Shown here piece by piece: positions 50,688 to 61,600 of a stretch of 64,000 nucleotides of DNA. Under the pieces are notes generated by a model. The model was given only the letters and a program-made list of their open reading frames with translations. It did no database searches and was not told the DNA's origin. Origin of the DNA: Aptenodytes patagonicus (Eukaryota > Chordata > Aves > Sphenisciformes > Spheniscidae). Positions within the stretch are counted from its first letter, which is position 1, and the number at the start of each line of letters is the position of its first letter. The stretch is from the NCBI RefSeq assembly GCF_965638725.1, contig NC_134949.1, positions 39,522,151 to 39,586,150 on the forward strand. The letters are read 5' to 3'. The position numbers were made by a program, and so were the translations under genes.

Positions 50688-51257
50688 AGGGATCAATTAT
50701 TACCTTAAATTAATAATAATTATAAGCAGTATATAATTAATTTTCTTATTTATATGTAGAATGGCTTGTGTATACTGTTATATAGCTATAACAAAAAAAA
50801 AGTATAGCTTAGGGGAGGGATTTTCAAAAGTGGTCCACATTGCTTTGAATTGTAATCACACGGGGTGGCACAAGGCATGGCTAGATTGAGCCCACGGCAC
50901 ATGGGACATTGTGTCTGATCCGCACGGTAGCAGATTTCAAGTTACGCTCGTGCAATGTGTCGGGGGGCTGCCTGCGAGACAGCTGGCAGGCAGGCAGGAC
51001 GAGAAGTACATCATGCTGTAACTGCTCCAGAGGCTGCTCTCGTACCGCAGGACAGGCGTAGCTGCTATGCCAGGCCAACCGTGAAAGCTCTTGAAAAATC
51101 CCTCTCTATACCACTGTACTACAGAGGCTTTCCTTCAGTGGGACGGAGTTACTGCCGGGCCCGTTGTACGTCCAGCTCTCGGTTGATTTTCAGGCCTTTT
51201 GGGTAAGGATCTGTTCTTAGCACAGAAGCGGCGTGTTGTCTGTCACTTCCTCCTTCT
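50688..51257 (-). promoter_or_regulatory. IL26: IL26 3' untranslated region (predicted)
   Basis: This is the segment from the stop codon to the candidate poly(A) signal. Its proximal half is GC-richer (about 50880-51200), and its distal part is AT-rich with ATTTA-like motifs near 50740-50760. Its extent is inferred from the hexamer only. Confidence 0.5.
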
Positions 51258-51344
51258 TCATACGATGGTTTGTATGTAGGCCTGAATCCAGGGAAGGAGA
51301 ATATCCAGCTCATGGATGGCCTTGTAGATGCCCTTCTCTCCAAG
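51258..51344 (-). CDS. IL26: IL26 coding exon 5 and stop
   Basis: It encodes residues 143-170, LGEKGIYKAIHELDILLPWI then QAYIQTIV, with the stop TGA at 51260-51258. The KGIYKAI(S/H)ELDILL helix is the strongest family signature. The intron before it is only 85 bp. The acceptor is cgacag. Confidence 0.95.
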   Translation of the reverse strand, partial: LGEKGIYKAIHELDILLPWIQAYIQTIV

Positions 51345-54300
51345 CTGTCGAGAAGACAAAGATGTTAGAAAAGAAACCACCCAGGGCCCTTAAACAGTGC
51401 AGCTGGGAGCCAGCGCCTCCTGCTCTTACCTTAAGAAATGTTTTCTTTAATTTTTTGACTGCAGAAGTTAACCTTGCGGGTGGACCACATGGAAGCTGAA
51501 GGGATGAGAAGAAACCAAAAGAGCTTGTTGCAGCAAAGATGCTGATGTAAGGACATAGTGATGAGGAAGAGTCCAACCCACAGTGTGGCACCATAGGACT
51601 ACTGGTAAAATGTGTGAACGCAGCATTGTTTCAGCATCTCCTGCTACTACAAATGTGTTATTTTACCTGTGTGCTTCCTGGAAAGTTGAGTTCACAGCAC
51701 AAAAAAACTGTAATATGAGTACCACCAAGTCTTCTTGTTAAACACTTTCTATTTATCTCAGGGATCTTTACATCAGTTGTAGTTGCAGCTACTGTACAGT
51801 GCAGCCTAGCTCTAAGATTCAAGGCCCTTTAACTTTGAACCTTCAGAGAAGGCGAGGCTAAGGGCCAAAGACCTTCGCAAAGTACAGAGGGCAATTTCGC
51901 ACATTTCGGCAAACCCTTCAAATACGTTTATCAAGTTAATTTATGCTTCCCCCTATTTTCCTGCCCAGTCCTCCACTGTCTGGCTAATTACAGGCTAATC
52001 CTGCACCCTTTTGTCAAGCTAAGTTTTCCATTAAGATCACTGGGAGTTTTGTCAGCAAGACCCTGCCTAGCAGTCAACAACGTCAACCCAGCAGTCAACC
52101 CTGCCCTGACCCAAAGCAGTCAACAACGTCTTACTTGCAAGTTCTGGTGTCCCTCTGCCCCCCGCTGTGGTACGAGAGACGCAGGACTGTGTTACCACTG
52201 CAAGATTTGCGTGGGAAGCCGGTTTTAGGGAGGGAAGAGTCGATCAGTTCGTCCTACAGGACCCGAAGGCTGCCCCCCCGGCTTTAACCCCGCCGGCCGG
52301 GGCACAGCCGGTCGGTGCTCCCTCCCGGAGGGCCGCCGGGAGCGGGAACGCCGGGGGAGCGGGCGGCGGGCGGTGCCGGGGCGCCGCCGGCAGGGGGAGC
52401 CCCGCGCCCGCCCCGCACCCAGCGCCCCCGCGGCGCCCCGCCGGCCTCGGCCCTCCCCTCACCGCCCGGCCCTGAGGGAGCGGTGCCGGCCGGCCAAAAG
52501 TGGTGCGGCTGGGCGTTTTGGAGCTGCCCGGCTGAGCTTTCTGAGCACCGCGGCTTGCTGACTCCCCGGCTCCCCGGGCTTTCCAAGGGGGAGAATCATT
52601 CTTTCAGGGGAAAAAATGGAAAACTCCGATGTTTTCCAGTCCGCAAACAGGGACGACGCGTTTGAAGAGGCAAAAGGCAAAGGTCCTGAACTCACATGAA
52701 AAGAGGCGACCCTGCTGAAATGGACGGTTAGTCCTTTCTACCTCACACAGGTTTTAAAAAGGAGCAACAAACATCTTCTCTTTCAAGTCACCTTTTGTGC
52801 TTCTTAAAGTCACCTCGCAGGATGAAAGTGTAAATAAAAGCAACTCTAATTTGTAAACCTTTAAAAATCTTCTAACTAGGGCAGTTCTTTCTGACTTGGG
52901 GCTTTTTTTTTTTTTTTTTTTAAGGTCAGCCTGTACGATGCGGATTTCCACAGGAATCATTCGGTGACAGAACTGACCTTAAATGACTATGCTGGCTTGA
53001 GTGGTAATACCAATTACAGACTCTCTTCTTCCTGCAAAAAGAGCAAGTAAACGAATGAGCAAGCAAGTAAGCTTGCTCATTGTCAGCGACGCTGCAATCT
53101 CTGCTAGAGGTCTACAAGCTCTGCCTGCAACGATAGAGCAACGATTAAAAATCCTGCAGTGAATATATTGCCTTTCTGCACTGCTCAAATGCAAGGAAAA
53201 GCTTCCATAATCAGAAGCAACTTCATACTGTTCTCGGCACTGTTGCTGGCTCAATAGGGCACATGAAGAAGTAGACAGGCTTTTGCTGAGGCCAGTGGTG
53301 CTGCAGGTGGATGCTCTGAGTATCCAAGGAAAAATACAGGTTCCCTTTACCGTGTAGTCATACTCTGAATGGAAGAGCCTGATTTCACTGCAGAAAAGGG
53401 ATTTAGAGATTTTAGTACCTATGTGTTTTTGAAAAATAGGACTCGGGCTCCTAAATCATTGGAAAATATTAATGTTTCTTGTTTGGACAAAACCAAGAAC
53501 TAGCAGGGTGACAATTGTAATAATAATATAGTACAAAGTCTTTGGAAGTGGTTTGGAGACAAATATTGTTAGGATTTTTAAATAGCATGCATGCCTCCAG
53601 CTGGCTGAATTAGAGCCTGCGTTTACAAAAGAATATAGGGTGGGTAGGTATGTATATAAAGGTATCACTGTTTCCCTCAATTGTATAAAGAACTCTATCC
53701 TTGAAAGGTAACAAATTCATTACATAAGGATGTTGCCATGGTGGAAATCCCTTCTGATAAACATCTTATAACTCAACTAGATAATAAAAATTAAAGAGCT
53801 TATGTAGATGGATGAATGAGTTTGCTAATTTATTGAGGAATAATATGATGGAGAAATCCCAAACTTGGTATTAGCAAAGGATCCGTTACTTTCATTCTGT
53901 CCACAGTTTCTATTATTCTTGCACATGCTTTTGTATCGTTGGCTTTGAACTAATACAAATACTTTAAAAATCGTTAGTTTCCAGAAATGAGGTGTCTCCT
54001 AGAAAATCATGACAAGCTGTCATTTCTCAAAGAGCTATTGTTTTTCTTCTACCAGAGGAAGTCTTTTCTCTTCTACCAGTATTTTTTAAGATCCAGAAAT
54101 GTAAATTGTTATGTTTAGACTTGTGTTGGGTGAAACACTGGCACTAATTGTGAAAAAGAATGCAGGAGCTTTGAGAAATCTGCAGCATTTTGTCTCCATA
54201 CAGCACAGAAGCAAATGTATTACTAAGTTATATAGCAAGCTCCAGTCACTGATGGTATTTCAGAATAACTGGTATTCTGAATTCAGTCACGGTTGACAGT

Positions 54301-57300
54301 CTGAACTCCTCAGTGTGTACTGGCCCTTGTATAGGGTGTAATTGCTTTTCCAGACAAGAATGAAATCTCTGTAAAGTATATTATAGCATACAATATCTGG
54401 AATTTTGACAGACACAGATAACCACAGCAGTGTGGTGAACGCTGTGAATAATGACTGTAAATTGCAACTGTTTAGCATGGTTTCAAATGCAGAACCTGAA
54501 AGCTGGTCGAGTTTTCTCCCATTGAGATTTGAATCTTTTTACATTATACAAATATTCTGGTTGTGTTCTGAGCTATAGCACTGCAAAAAGATCTCTGAAG
54601 CTGCTTATTTTTGCATGGCAAATATTTGTGTGCATGTAGATCCATGCACGCATACATGTGTGCTACCATACATGCTATGCTCTTTCATGCTACCATACAA
54701 TTCAGATTAGACAAAGTTTTAATTCATTAACATTTCATTGACTTCTCATCCTGCCCTCACTTTTTAAAATTACTATAGACATTTGCCTGGATATCCATGG
54801 CTATATTTCACCCTAAGTCACACTCCAGTTTTTGGGACACTGTGACTTGTGAGGACTGCAGGTTTAGGGGGGGAGGGGGAAATAGCCATAGGACATAAAG
54901 TTTTAAGGCACACCCTGTTGTTACTCATCTACCCTTCAAAATAAGACAAGAAATGACCCACAAGTGACAGTGTCATCTTAGCATCATAGTATGTTAGTAT
55001 GCATATTTGCATGGGCAAAAGTGTGCTTTAACTGCTGTCCTGTTGTTATTTACAGGGTGGGATGACAACATGGTGTTGGTAAAAGTGCCTCTTCCCTGGA
55101 ACACCTGGATCCGCTCTAGGGACATTTTGCCAGTGGGCAGCATCACTCCCTGACAACCTACTCTGACTGTGGGCATAGCCAACACATAGAAACTGCTCCA
55201 ATGTGCTTCATAACTGCAGTCCCTGCTTACTCATGAGACACCACCAGCTCTTTCAAAATTCAGTATGGAGGAGCAGAGATGACATGTGAGTAAAGATTAC
55301 ACACGTCCAGTGGGTACGCTGTTGAAGAAGGAAAGTATAACTGGTGTTACACCACGGAAACTTGAGGAGCCACATTTCTCTTTGTGATTACCCTTGTCTC
55401 TTTGCAGCTTTGGTGCTGAGAGGGCAGCACAAGGCAACATCATCAGCAGGGAAGTGGCTTGTCTCCATGGTATCTCCACCATCTTGCCCGCTCCCCGCAA
55501 GCTTGCTCTGGGAGGAAATGAGCAGTGTTAAACTTCCCCAGCCCCAGCGGGGAAGCCGTTGGGAAGTCAGGTCCTCTGTAATGTGGGGCACACCATGACT
55601 CTGAATCACCTTCTCTATCTGCAGAAAAACTGTGATGGAGCCCTTCCCTAACCTTTCAGCTGGACAAAGTTAGTTTGGCTCTCAGGAATATACTCACACA
55701 GGCATCCATGTTCGCTTGCAGGACCTGGAAGGCACTAATAAAGTACAACTTGTCACTTCCTACTCCGAGATGACTGAAAACATTTTTCACGTAGAAGGAG
55801 AGGAGCTGATCTCGAACACTGCAGTTTGTCTGAAAACAAAGCAGGTAAAGAGTTGCAAAATGAAAACCTCACAAGTCAACTTCAGCCTAAAACTTCAGCC
55901 TCGTAAAAATATGCATGTTTAGAAAGTGTACAATCAATAAAAACATTTTCATTAATTTTAGTATCCCACTGGAGTGCTTCCTTTTTTTTTTCTAAACAGC
56001 TCAATGTACCCCTGTGGTTTCTGAAGGAGAGGTGGGAGGATGCTGTGCTGGCAGCCAAAGGAGTATTGGCAAGGCCAACCATGAACAGAAGTGACAGCAA
56101 CAAATCTATTTAACACACAAAGAATAAATGGAAGATAAATTGGGGAGTTAAGTCAGATCATCTTGGCCAAATTGTAGGAGTCATTGTGGGTGTCATTGTC
56201 CCATTCCTCCACATCAGTGCCCCATACCATTCGAGATTCTGTCGGGTATCCCGCCCATCCCCAGCCGCTGCTCCAGAAGAGACCAGTCATCCTGTACACC
56301 CTGTGTCATATCCGCCTGTCCTGTGGGATCTCTTGGTTACCCAAAGGTATTTCAAATGGCTATATGCCTATTTTTAGGCAATGGAACCAAGCATCAGGTG
56401 TGAAATTCCCACCAGGAGGGTAAAGCAGCTGCAGACTAAGCCACCTATATGCAGGTGTCCATGTGTAGGTCCCTCAGGCAAATGAGGAGCCTTCACTCCC
56501 AAGGTAATCAATGAGATCCAGGGGAGTTCAAAGGCCAGTAGGTCTCTACTTAAGGATAAACTGACTCATTTAGCCCTGCTGACTAGATCTCTGTGTTAAG
56601 GAAGCTAAAATATCTCACACACTATGAATAGGCACCCCAAGTTTAGTGTCTCACTCCCATGCTGAATCGCACTGGGGAACTCTGATCTCCTTATTCCAGT
56701 GCACCTGCAGAGGTCAAAGCCCAAAGCAGCTCCTTGGGTATCCTGGCTGCTCTGCAGCATCCCTGGGCTATGCGTGGTACCACACACCCTCAGCAGAAGG
56801 TGTCTCAGCTGCTGGGATGGTGGCTGTGGCCCTGGCCCTCACGTGAATGGGCTGGTGCCTGGAAAGCATTTCTGGGGAGGATTGCACGCAGTCAAGTGCT
56901 CACAGGAGGAGCAAGTGCTACCACAAGCATGCTCCTCCCCGACACAGCAAACACCCTTACCCCAAGTCTCCTGGCAGAGCACCACTGCAACCACCTAAAG
57001 AGAAGTCCCTCCAGCCAGGCTTTCCAAATCCACCTCTTTCTCACCGTACCACACTCAACCCTCCCCTCGTGTCCCAGAGGAAAATCCCTTTCTATGGGGC
57101 AGAGATAACACTCTTCCTCTAAGCAGAGGACTTCATTAAACTCATGACTCTCATAAATATAATGTCCTTCCCTATTAAACACAAGTGATTTTTGTGTCAG
57201 CTGTCATTCCTTTTGATCATGCATTCCTATCTCTACAGACCAAAGGAAAATAAAGTAAGAAAATGGAAAACCAGTAGTATAAATCTTACCATAAACAGCA

Positions 57301-57900
57301 TTTTTGTTGTCTTTTTAAGCAGTCTTGTGTTCTTGATGAGATCCTTCTGTAAAAGATAATGTGCTAGTATAAATTAACCTAAGCAGAGGAAGGGAGACAA
57401 AGTTTTAAGTCTGGTTTGTACAAAACTTAGTAGTAATAATAATCATCATCATCATCTTATTCAGATGTAGGATGAGGACTCAGCAAATCCGTGCTCCAAT
57501 CCCAGCCTAGCTACAGACTTCTTCCATGGTAAACTCCTTGGCAAACTCATTCCACCTCTCTATGCATCTTCTTTTTTCCCATCTTTACAAAAGGAGCAGC
57601 GGCATTACCCTGTCTCTCAGGACTGTAGAGATCACTCGGCTTATTAAAGTTTCCAGGTGCTCAGTAATGAAGCTGGTAAAGAAGCATCTATAAATAAAAT
57701 AAACTTTTCAACTAGTGGGATCAACTTACAGGAACAGATGATTTTAAACTAGTTGCCTTGATATACAGGTTCTCTGTCACTTGGGAGAGGAGTCCTTTTC
57801 GGCAGGTATGCTTTCCTGTAGGTGGCTTTTTGCCTTCCACAGTGAAAAGACAAAGCAGAACTAAAAAATGCCCAGGTCTCAAAATAGAATATACTTTCAT
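51258..57900 (-). CDS. IL26: Interleukin-26, complete 5-exon gene
   Basis: IL-26 is a secreted, cationic IL-10-family cytokine. In mammals it signals through IL20RA/IL10RB to STAT3 and binds DNA and bacteria. The coding exons are 57730-57900, 57290-57346, 55698-55829, 51430-51495 and 51258-51344 (57, 19, 44, 22 and 28 codons plus stop), giving 170 aa against 171 in human. All four introns (383, 1460, 4202 and 85 bp) are GT-AG and phase 0. Residues 1 to about 22 form the signal peptide. Family hallmarks are GLLSQVTENLYIKAT, IKNTRLLKK, DQLLSFY and KGIYKAIHELDILLPWI. Mature cysteines are C33, C79, C120 and C123; the extra human cysteine in LQGCKK is absent. Basic clusters (KKLKKTFLK, KKTTK) keep the cationic character. 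The start ATG at 57900 aligns with the human start; an in-frame TTG lies 12 nt upstream. The frame is intact. Confidence 0.95.
51430..51495 (-). CDS. IL26: IL26 coding exon 4
   Basis: It encodes residues 121-142, LPCGPPARLTSAVKKLKK then TFLK. This corresponds to the human ISCASSAREMKSITRMKRIF segment. Cys123 is kept, and the basic KKLKK cluster is prominent. The acceptor is cttcag and the donor AAG|gtaaga. Confidence 0.93.
52240..52680. promoter_or_regulatory. CpG island inside IL26 intron 3
   Basis: This is the only very GC-rich, CpG-dense stretch of the window, with many GCCGCC, CCGG, GCGC and CCCGCCCC (Sp1-like) words. In birds such islands usually mark unmethylated promoters or CTCF-bound sites. 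The motif CCGGCAGGGGGAGC at 52387-52400 resembles the CTCF core. No known gene starts here. Open frames on both strands (up to 116 codons) are low-complexity Pro/Ala/Gly-rich and look compositional. A minus-strand donor-like site (tgcaa|gtaaga) lies just left of the island near 52132-52142. Confidence 0.75.
52903..52921 (+). repeat. T19 homopolymer
   Basis: Nineteen consecutive T residues lie in IL26 intron 3, which is an A19 run in the sense of the gene. It is either an old retroposon tail or a simple expansion; no element body was recognised. Confidence 0.9.
53054..53081. repeat. Perfect 10-bp inverted repeat
   Basis: The arms AATGAGCAAG (53054-53063) and CTTGCTCATT (53072-53081) flank an 8-nt loop. 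They are embedded in short 'gagcaagtaa' direct repeats just upstream. The result is a small hairpin of unknown meaning. Confidence 0.85.
55698..55829 (-). CDS. IL26: IL26 coding exon 3
   Basis: It encodes residues 77-120, beginning TNCSVRDQLLSFYVKNVFSH and ending QANMDAC. It covers the central helices with Cys79 and Cys120. A potential N-glycosylation sequon (NCS) starts at Asn78. The acceptor is ttttcag and the donor TGT|gtgagt. Confidence 0.95.
57290..57346 (-). CDS. IL26: IL26 coding exon 2
   Basis: It encodes residues 58-76, KDLIKNTRLLKKTTKMLFM. This aligns without gaps to the human exon that includes IKNIRLLKKKTKKQFM. The acceptor is tttacag and the donor ATG|gtaaga. Confidence 0.95.
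57347..57729 (-). other. IL26: IL26 intron 1
   Basis: This 383-bp phase-0 intron is largely occupied by a MIR-like SINE on the opposite strand and a short (ATC)n microsatellite near 57440-57457. Confidence 0.9.
57450..57672 (+). mobile_element. MIR-like ancient SINE in IL26 intron 1
   Basis: The plus strand carries, in order, 'gtgctccaatcccagcctag', 'ttggcaaactcattcc', 'acctctctatgcatcttctt', 'cccatctttacaaaagg' and 'taccctgtctctcagg'. These follow the MIR consensus blocks closely, so this is the best of the three MIR-like relics in the window. It is antisense to IL26. Confidence 0.7.
57730..57900 (-). CDS. IL26: IL26 coding exon 1
   Basis: It encodes residues 1-57: the signal peptide (MKVYSILRPGHFLVLLCLFT) and the start of the mature protein, including HTCRKGLLSQVTENLYIKAT. 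The donor reads CCT|gtaagt. The hydrophobic core and the cysteine spacing match human IL-26. Confidence 0.95.
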
Positions 57901-58078
57901 CTTCACTCCCAAATCTTCGTGCCTCTACAGTCACAGCAGCGTATGTGATACAGCAAGACTGGTTAGATGACAGAGGTTAACCTAATTTTGTTAACCCTCA
58001 AAGCAGCTTCTACACTGAGATGCTCACGTAGATAACCTATTGCTCATGTGCTGGCTGATCAGTATTGTTGCTGTGCTT

Positions 58079-58085
58079 TTTTATA
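58079..58085 (-). promoter_or_regulatory. IL26: IL26 TATA box candidate
   Basis: The minus strand reads TATAAAA about 180 bp upstream of the IL26 start codon. This predicts transcription from near 58050 and a 5'UTR of about 150 nt without a further intron. The call rests on position and motif only. Confidence 0.5.
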
Positions 58086-58177
58086 CATCTTGCTCCACTT
58101 TCAACAAATTTGACCACAATCATCTGTGACGTTTTTCTAAACGATAGCTCCATATTTACTGGCAACAGGGTCAAGGT

Positions 58178-58186
58178 TTCCAAGAA
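58178..58186. promoter_or_regulatory. STAT (GAS) element candidate upstream of IL26
   Basis: TTCCAAGAA fits the TTCNNNGAA consensus of STAT-binding GAS sites and lies about 95 bp upstream of the candidate TATA box. IL-22/IL-26-type genes are induced through STAT3 in lymphocytes, so the site is plausible. Such motifs also occur often by chance. Confidence 0.35.
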
Positions 58187-58189
58187 AGA

Positions 58190-61100
58190 AGAACTTCCCT
58201 CTCATGTGAGAAGTCTTCTTTCATTTAAGTGGTGGTCAAGTGAGGAAAAAGTAGTTGAGCTGGTTAGTTTGGTTTCGTAACAAAGTATACCAAATGTGTG
58301 AAATTTTTTTTTATTTTTCCACAAAACCTTATGGCAGCAATTTTTTGAAAGGTAATGGCCTGGAGAGAAAAAAATCTTTGCTAATTTAACCTAAGAAGCA
58401 TTAGAAAATCAGTTATCTCTAAGGAGGTTGGACTGCACTGCCTTTAAAACTTCACTGTCCGGTCTTTGAGAAGTGTTTTGTTTCAGGGGTACAGCAGCTA
58501 GTAGCAAAGGAGTTTGCTGCCTATTTTAATCTCTACAATTAGTCTTTTGCCAGGGCAGGATTTGCCCCGGTAGAAGCAGCAGGCTGTTTAGTGTGAAAGG
58601 GAGGGCTCCAGGGAGGGCTCTGTTCAAGGACTGGAGCGTGCCTGGCTATCAAGTTGCCTCATGAGCCTGCTACGAGCCACGGGCACTGGGAAATAACGTG
58701 CAAGGTCGCAGCATAGCCGCCACAGATGTGGTAAAAGTAAAACTGTAGAGTCAGATGGTCACTCTTCTACCGAGTTGCTCAAACAGAGATTGGGCCTGTT
58801 TCTGAGACAGCCAAATGCTGAGGGTTTCTCAGGTACCACTCCAGACATGCAAGGAACATCACACCAAGGATAGACTTGGAAATGCTGAAGTGACACCAGC
58901 AATGTGAGGCTGTTAAGCCAAGGAAGGGTGTAAGTCAAATGTCAAGACCCCTGGGAGTGGCTGAGGTGTATGCAAGAAGAGGGAGAAAGCAGGTTTTGGT
59001 CCAGCATAGCAATACTTCAGCCTACAGTGATACCATTTTTGTTGGAAGTAAAAGCAAGCTCTTGAAATGTTCACCCAGGACAGAGTTTTTTACTCCTTTA
59101 ATGTTTCAAAAGCAACATAGAAGGGCTTAAACAGATCAGAGAAAATTATTTAAACTACAATTGATACCACTCAAAGGGACCTTGAGCTACCAGAGCCAGC
59201 GGCAGAGCTGTATGCCCCTCTATGGCACCACCAGCGCGCCCATGCCAGGGGCATGAGCTGGCTTTGGGAGGAAGGAGGGTGAGATGAGCTGGATAATAAA
59301 CTCACCTAGCCTTGATCCCATTGCAGGTGTGGTACTCCCTGGTCAACAGTTTTCCTCTAAATGGAATAAATGGGTCATGTAGCCAGTCTGTAATGGCTTT
59401 TCACAAGAAAATCAATAATTTTCAACATCTCTGAAACTTCTGATGTTGCTGGAAAACCCTTGAGCCCACAAGTTTCATTTTGTCTGTTCTGTGAGCTCCT
59501 ATCACCGTGCTTAGAGGGCTGTAGTAATGACACTGTTGCGTTGGGCTCTAGAGACCTCCGCACGTGAATCAGCAAACACTTTACTGAATTGGCTAACTTT
59601 TCAACTGAGTGGTATAAAAGGATGCAGATGGATGCAGATGCATGGTGACCATGTTTAAAAAAAAAAAAAATTAAAAGCAAATAGGGCTTTCCTATCTTTC
59701 CTGTCATAGAAGGATGGTGGGTACCATTTAATATCTGATCCTGTAAAATCAGTTACACTTCCACCTTTTTTGATATGCCGACTTAATTACTAGTCAGAGA
59801 ATAACCAATATTCTTTAACTTTCTCATCTGTTACTTGTTCAGAACAAAGATGGTCTTTTCTTTTGGGGTCTCGTGTAGAGCTTTGTACCCTGGATTTTAG
59901 TGCCACTTTGGCACTCAGACATAATTATGATATAAATAATACAGAATACCAAAGAACTGGTATTATTCAGTATTTTAAAGTTATATGAAGCAGAGGAAGA
60001 AACGAATTCAGGGTCTCCAGCCCTTTTAGCAATGAAGACAGCAAAGATCTGCAAAGCTTTGTGTGGGCAGTGGAACTGATACGTCCAGAGCCAGTCTGAG
60101 GACAACAACAAAACACACCACCAAGCATGTTGACTTCCAGACCTAGGCTGGGAACCACAGGAGTTCAAGGAGCCTGCCCCAAAGGAAATGGGCTCTCTCC
60201 CTACAGAAAACTTTAGATGTACAGTATCAATGAATACTTAAGGAACAATACAATACATGCGAAGTTCATGTGTTACATTAATACAAAATGTGTAAAGTTT
60301 ATGCTGATGAGAATGAAAGAGAAACTAAGAAAAAAGAATAAGTAAAACTAACACAGTAGCCAACTTATTGGAGAAGAAAATCTTGCCTGATTTACCCTGG
60401 CTAGAGACTAAGTTTCAAAGAAGGCTGTGTGTGACCTATGCTCCACACGAGTGCATGAGACCACCAGCCTGGAGAAGATCCTTTCTTCACTGTCTTATTG
60501 TGAACCATGGAATTGTCTTGATCTATATGAGTTCAATAGATATTATTAATATTAAATTCTCTTGATCTATGTAGAATGAACAGATACATCTACCACTGCT
60601 GCGAAGTTCCATTAGTCTATTTAAGGTAACAATCATATCTACTGGTTGTTTTGCAGCTTGATTGGCTTTCTGATCTTCATCCATAAAAAAACTCATCTAG
60701 TTTCTTACTTCTGAATCTTCTCACCTTTCACATTTTCTGTTTATTTTATTTCCTGTTAGTATAACTAGAAATTAGTCGTGTACTTCCTATAAACGTTACT
60801 CATATTTGCTTAGCTGTCTCTAATGTTATGCTGTCTCTTAAGACTATTCTCTACTATTTCTATTGTTCCCTTATCCTGTTTAATTCACTTTGGTCTTCTG
60901 AAAAATAATAGGTCTACATGAAGAGCTGCAGCATTTGCACTCATAAATGTGATTTGATGAGTAACAATGAAGTCTAGTGAGATTTTCCAAAAACTGAGGG
61001 TGACAATACTACTGTAGGACATAAAAAATTGAGATATCTTAGTGCCTCTGTTGAGAGAGAAGTTTGGAGCAGAGCAGCTCCTAGCATCCAAAACTGATTC

Positions 61101-61600
61101 TGCTATTTTCTAAACATGGTTGTAATGAACATAGGCACATAGGTAAGCACAAAATATCTACCAGTGTTTAAACACTGTTTCTTGTGACCTTCTGTTATTA
61201 TAATAGGAAACTTTGGAGCAGCTATAGATTTTGTACAATTACTGAACAATTATGAGCCAATTTTTCAGACATGGGTACCTAGATTACCCATGCAAACTCA
61301 GCACATAGGCACCCGATGATTCACTGCCATCAGTTTCAGTAGTCATAAAAGGCAGAATAGCATGAACAGATGGTACTAGCAACTCCTGCTTAAATATTGT
61401 ACATACACTGCTCTGGTTAGGAAAAAACCCTACATAACTGAAATTGGAACAGTGTAAAGAAAGCTAAAAACATCGGATGCCTGGGATTGGATGTCAGTCT
61501 GGTGCCTTTCTCATCCCTAACTACAAAATCACTACACTTGTTCCCATGACACACCCACACTACGTGGTGCCTGTCTGGGTACTCCTCAACTGCCTTTGTT
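58190..61600. other. IL26 upstream non-coding DNA
   Basis: No IL22 exon or other gene was recognised. The interval includes a short tandem 'ggatgcagat' duplication at about 59620-59640 and an A14 run at 59657-59670. Open frames are short and of no recognised family. Confidence 0.5.

Larger units (their letters stand above)
51496..55697 (-). other. IL26: IL26 intron 3, long, with a CpG island
   Basis: At 4202 bp this is by far the longest intron of the gene. It contains a strong CpG island (about 52240-52680), a T19 run (52903-52921), a 10-bp perfect inverted repeat (53054-53081) and a G-rich cluster (54867-54880). The rest is AT-rich without recognised transposons. Confidence 0.9.

Noticed and set aside
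52167-52665. Pro/Ala/Gly/Arg-rich open frames on both strands of the CpG island
   Set aside because: GC-rich DNA has few stop codons; the products are low complexity and no coding signal was recognised.
57731-57912. Start of IL26 at the in-frame TTG at 57912
   Set aside because: Non-ATG initiation is not needed; the ATG at 57900 aligns with the human start and directly precedes the hydrophobic signal peptide.
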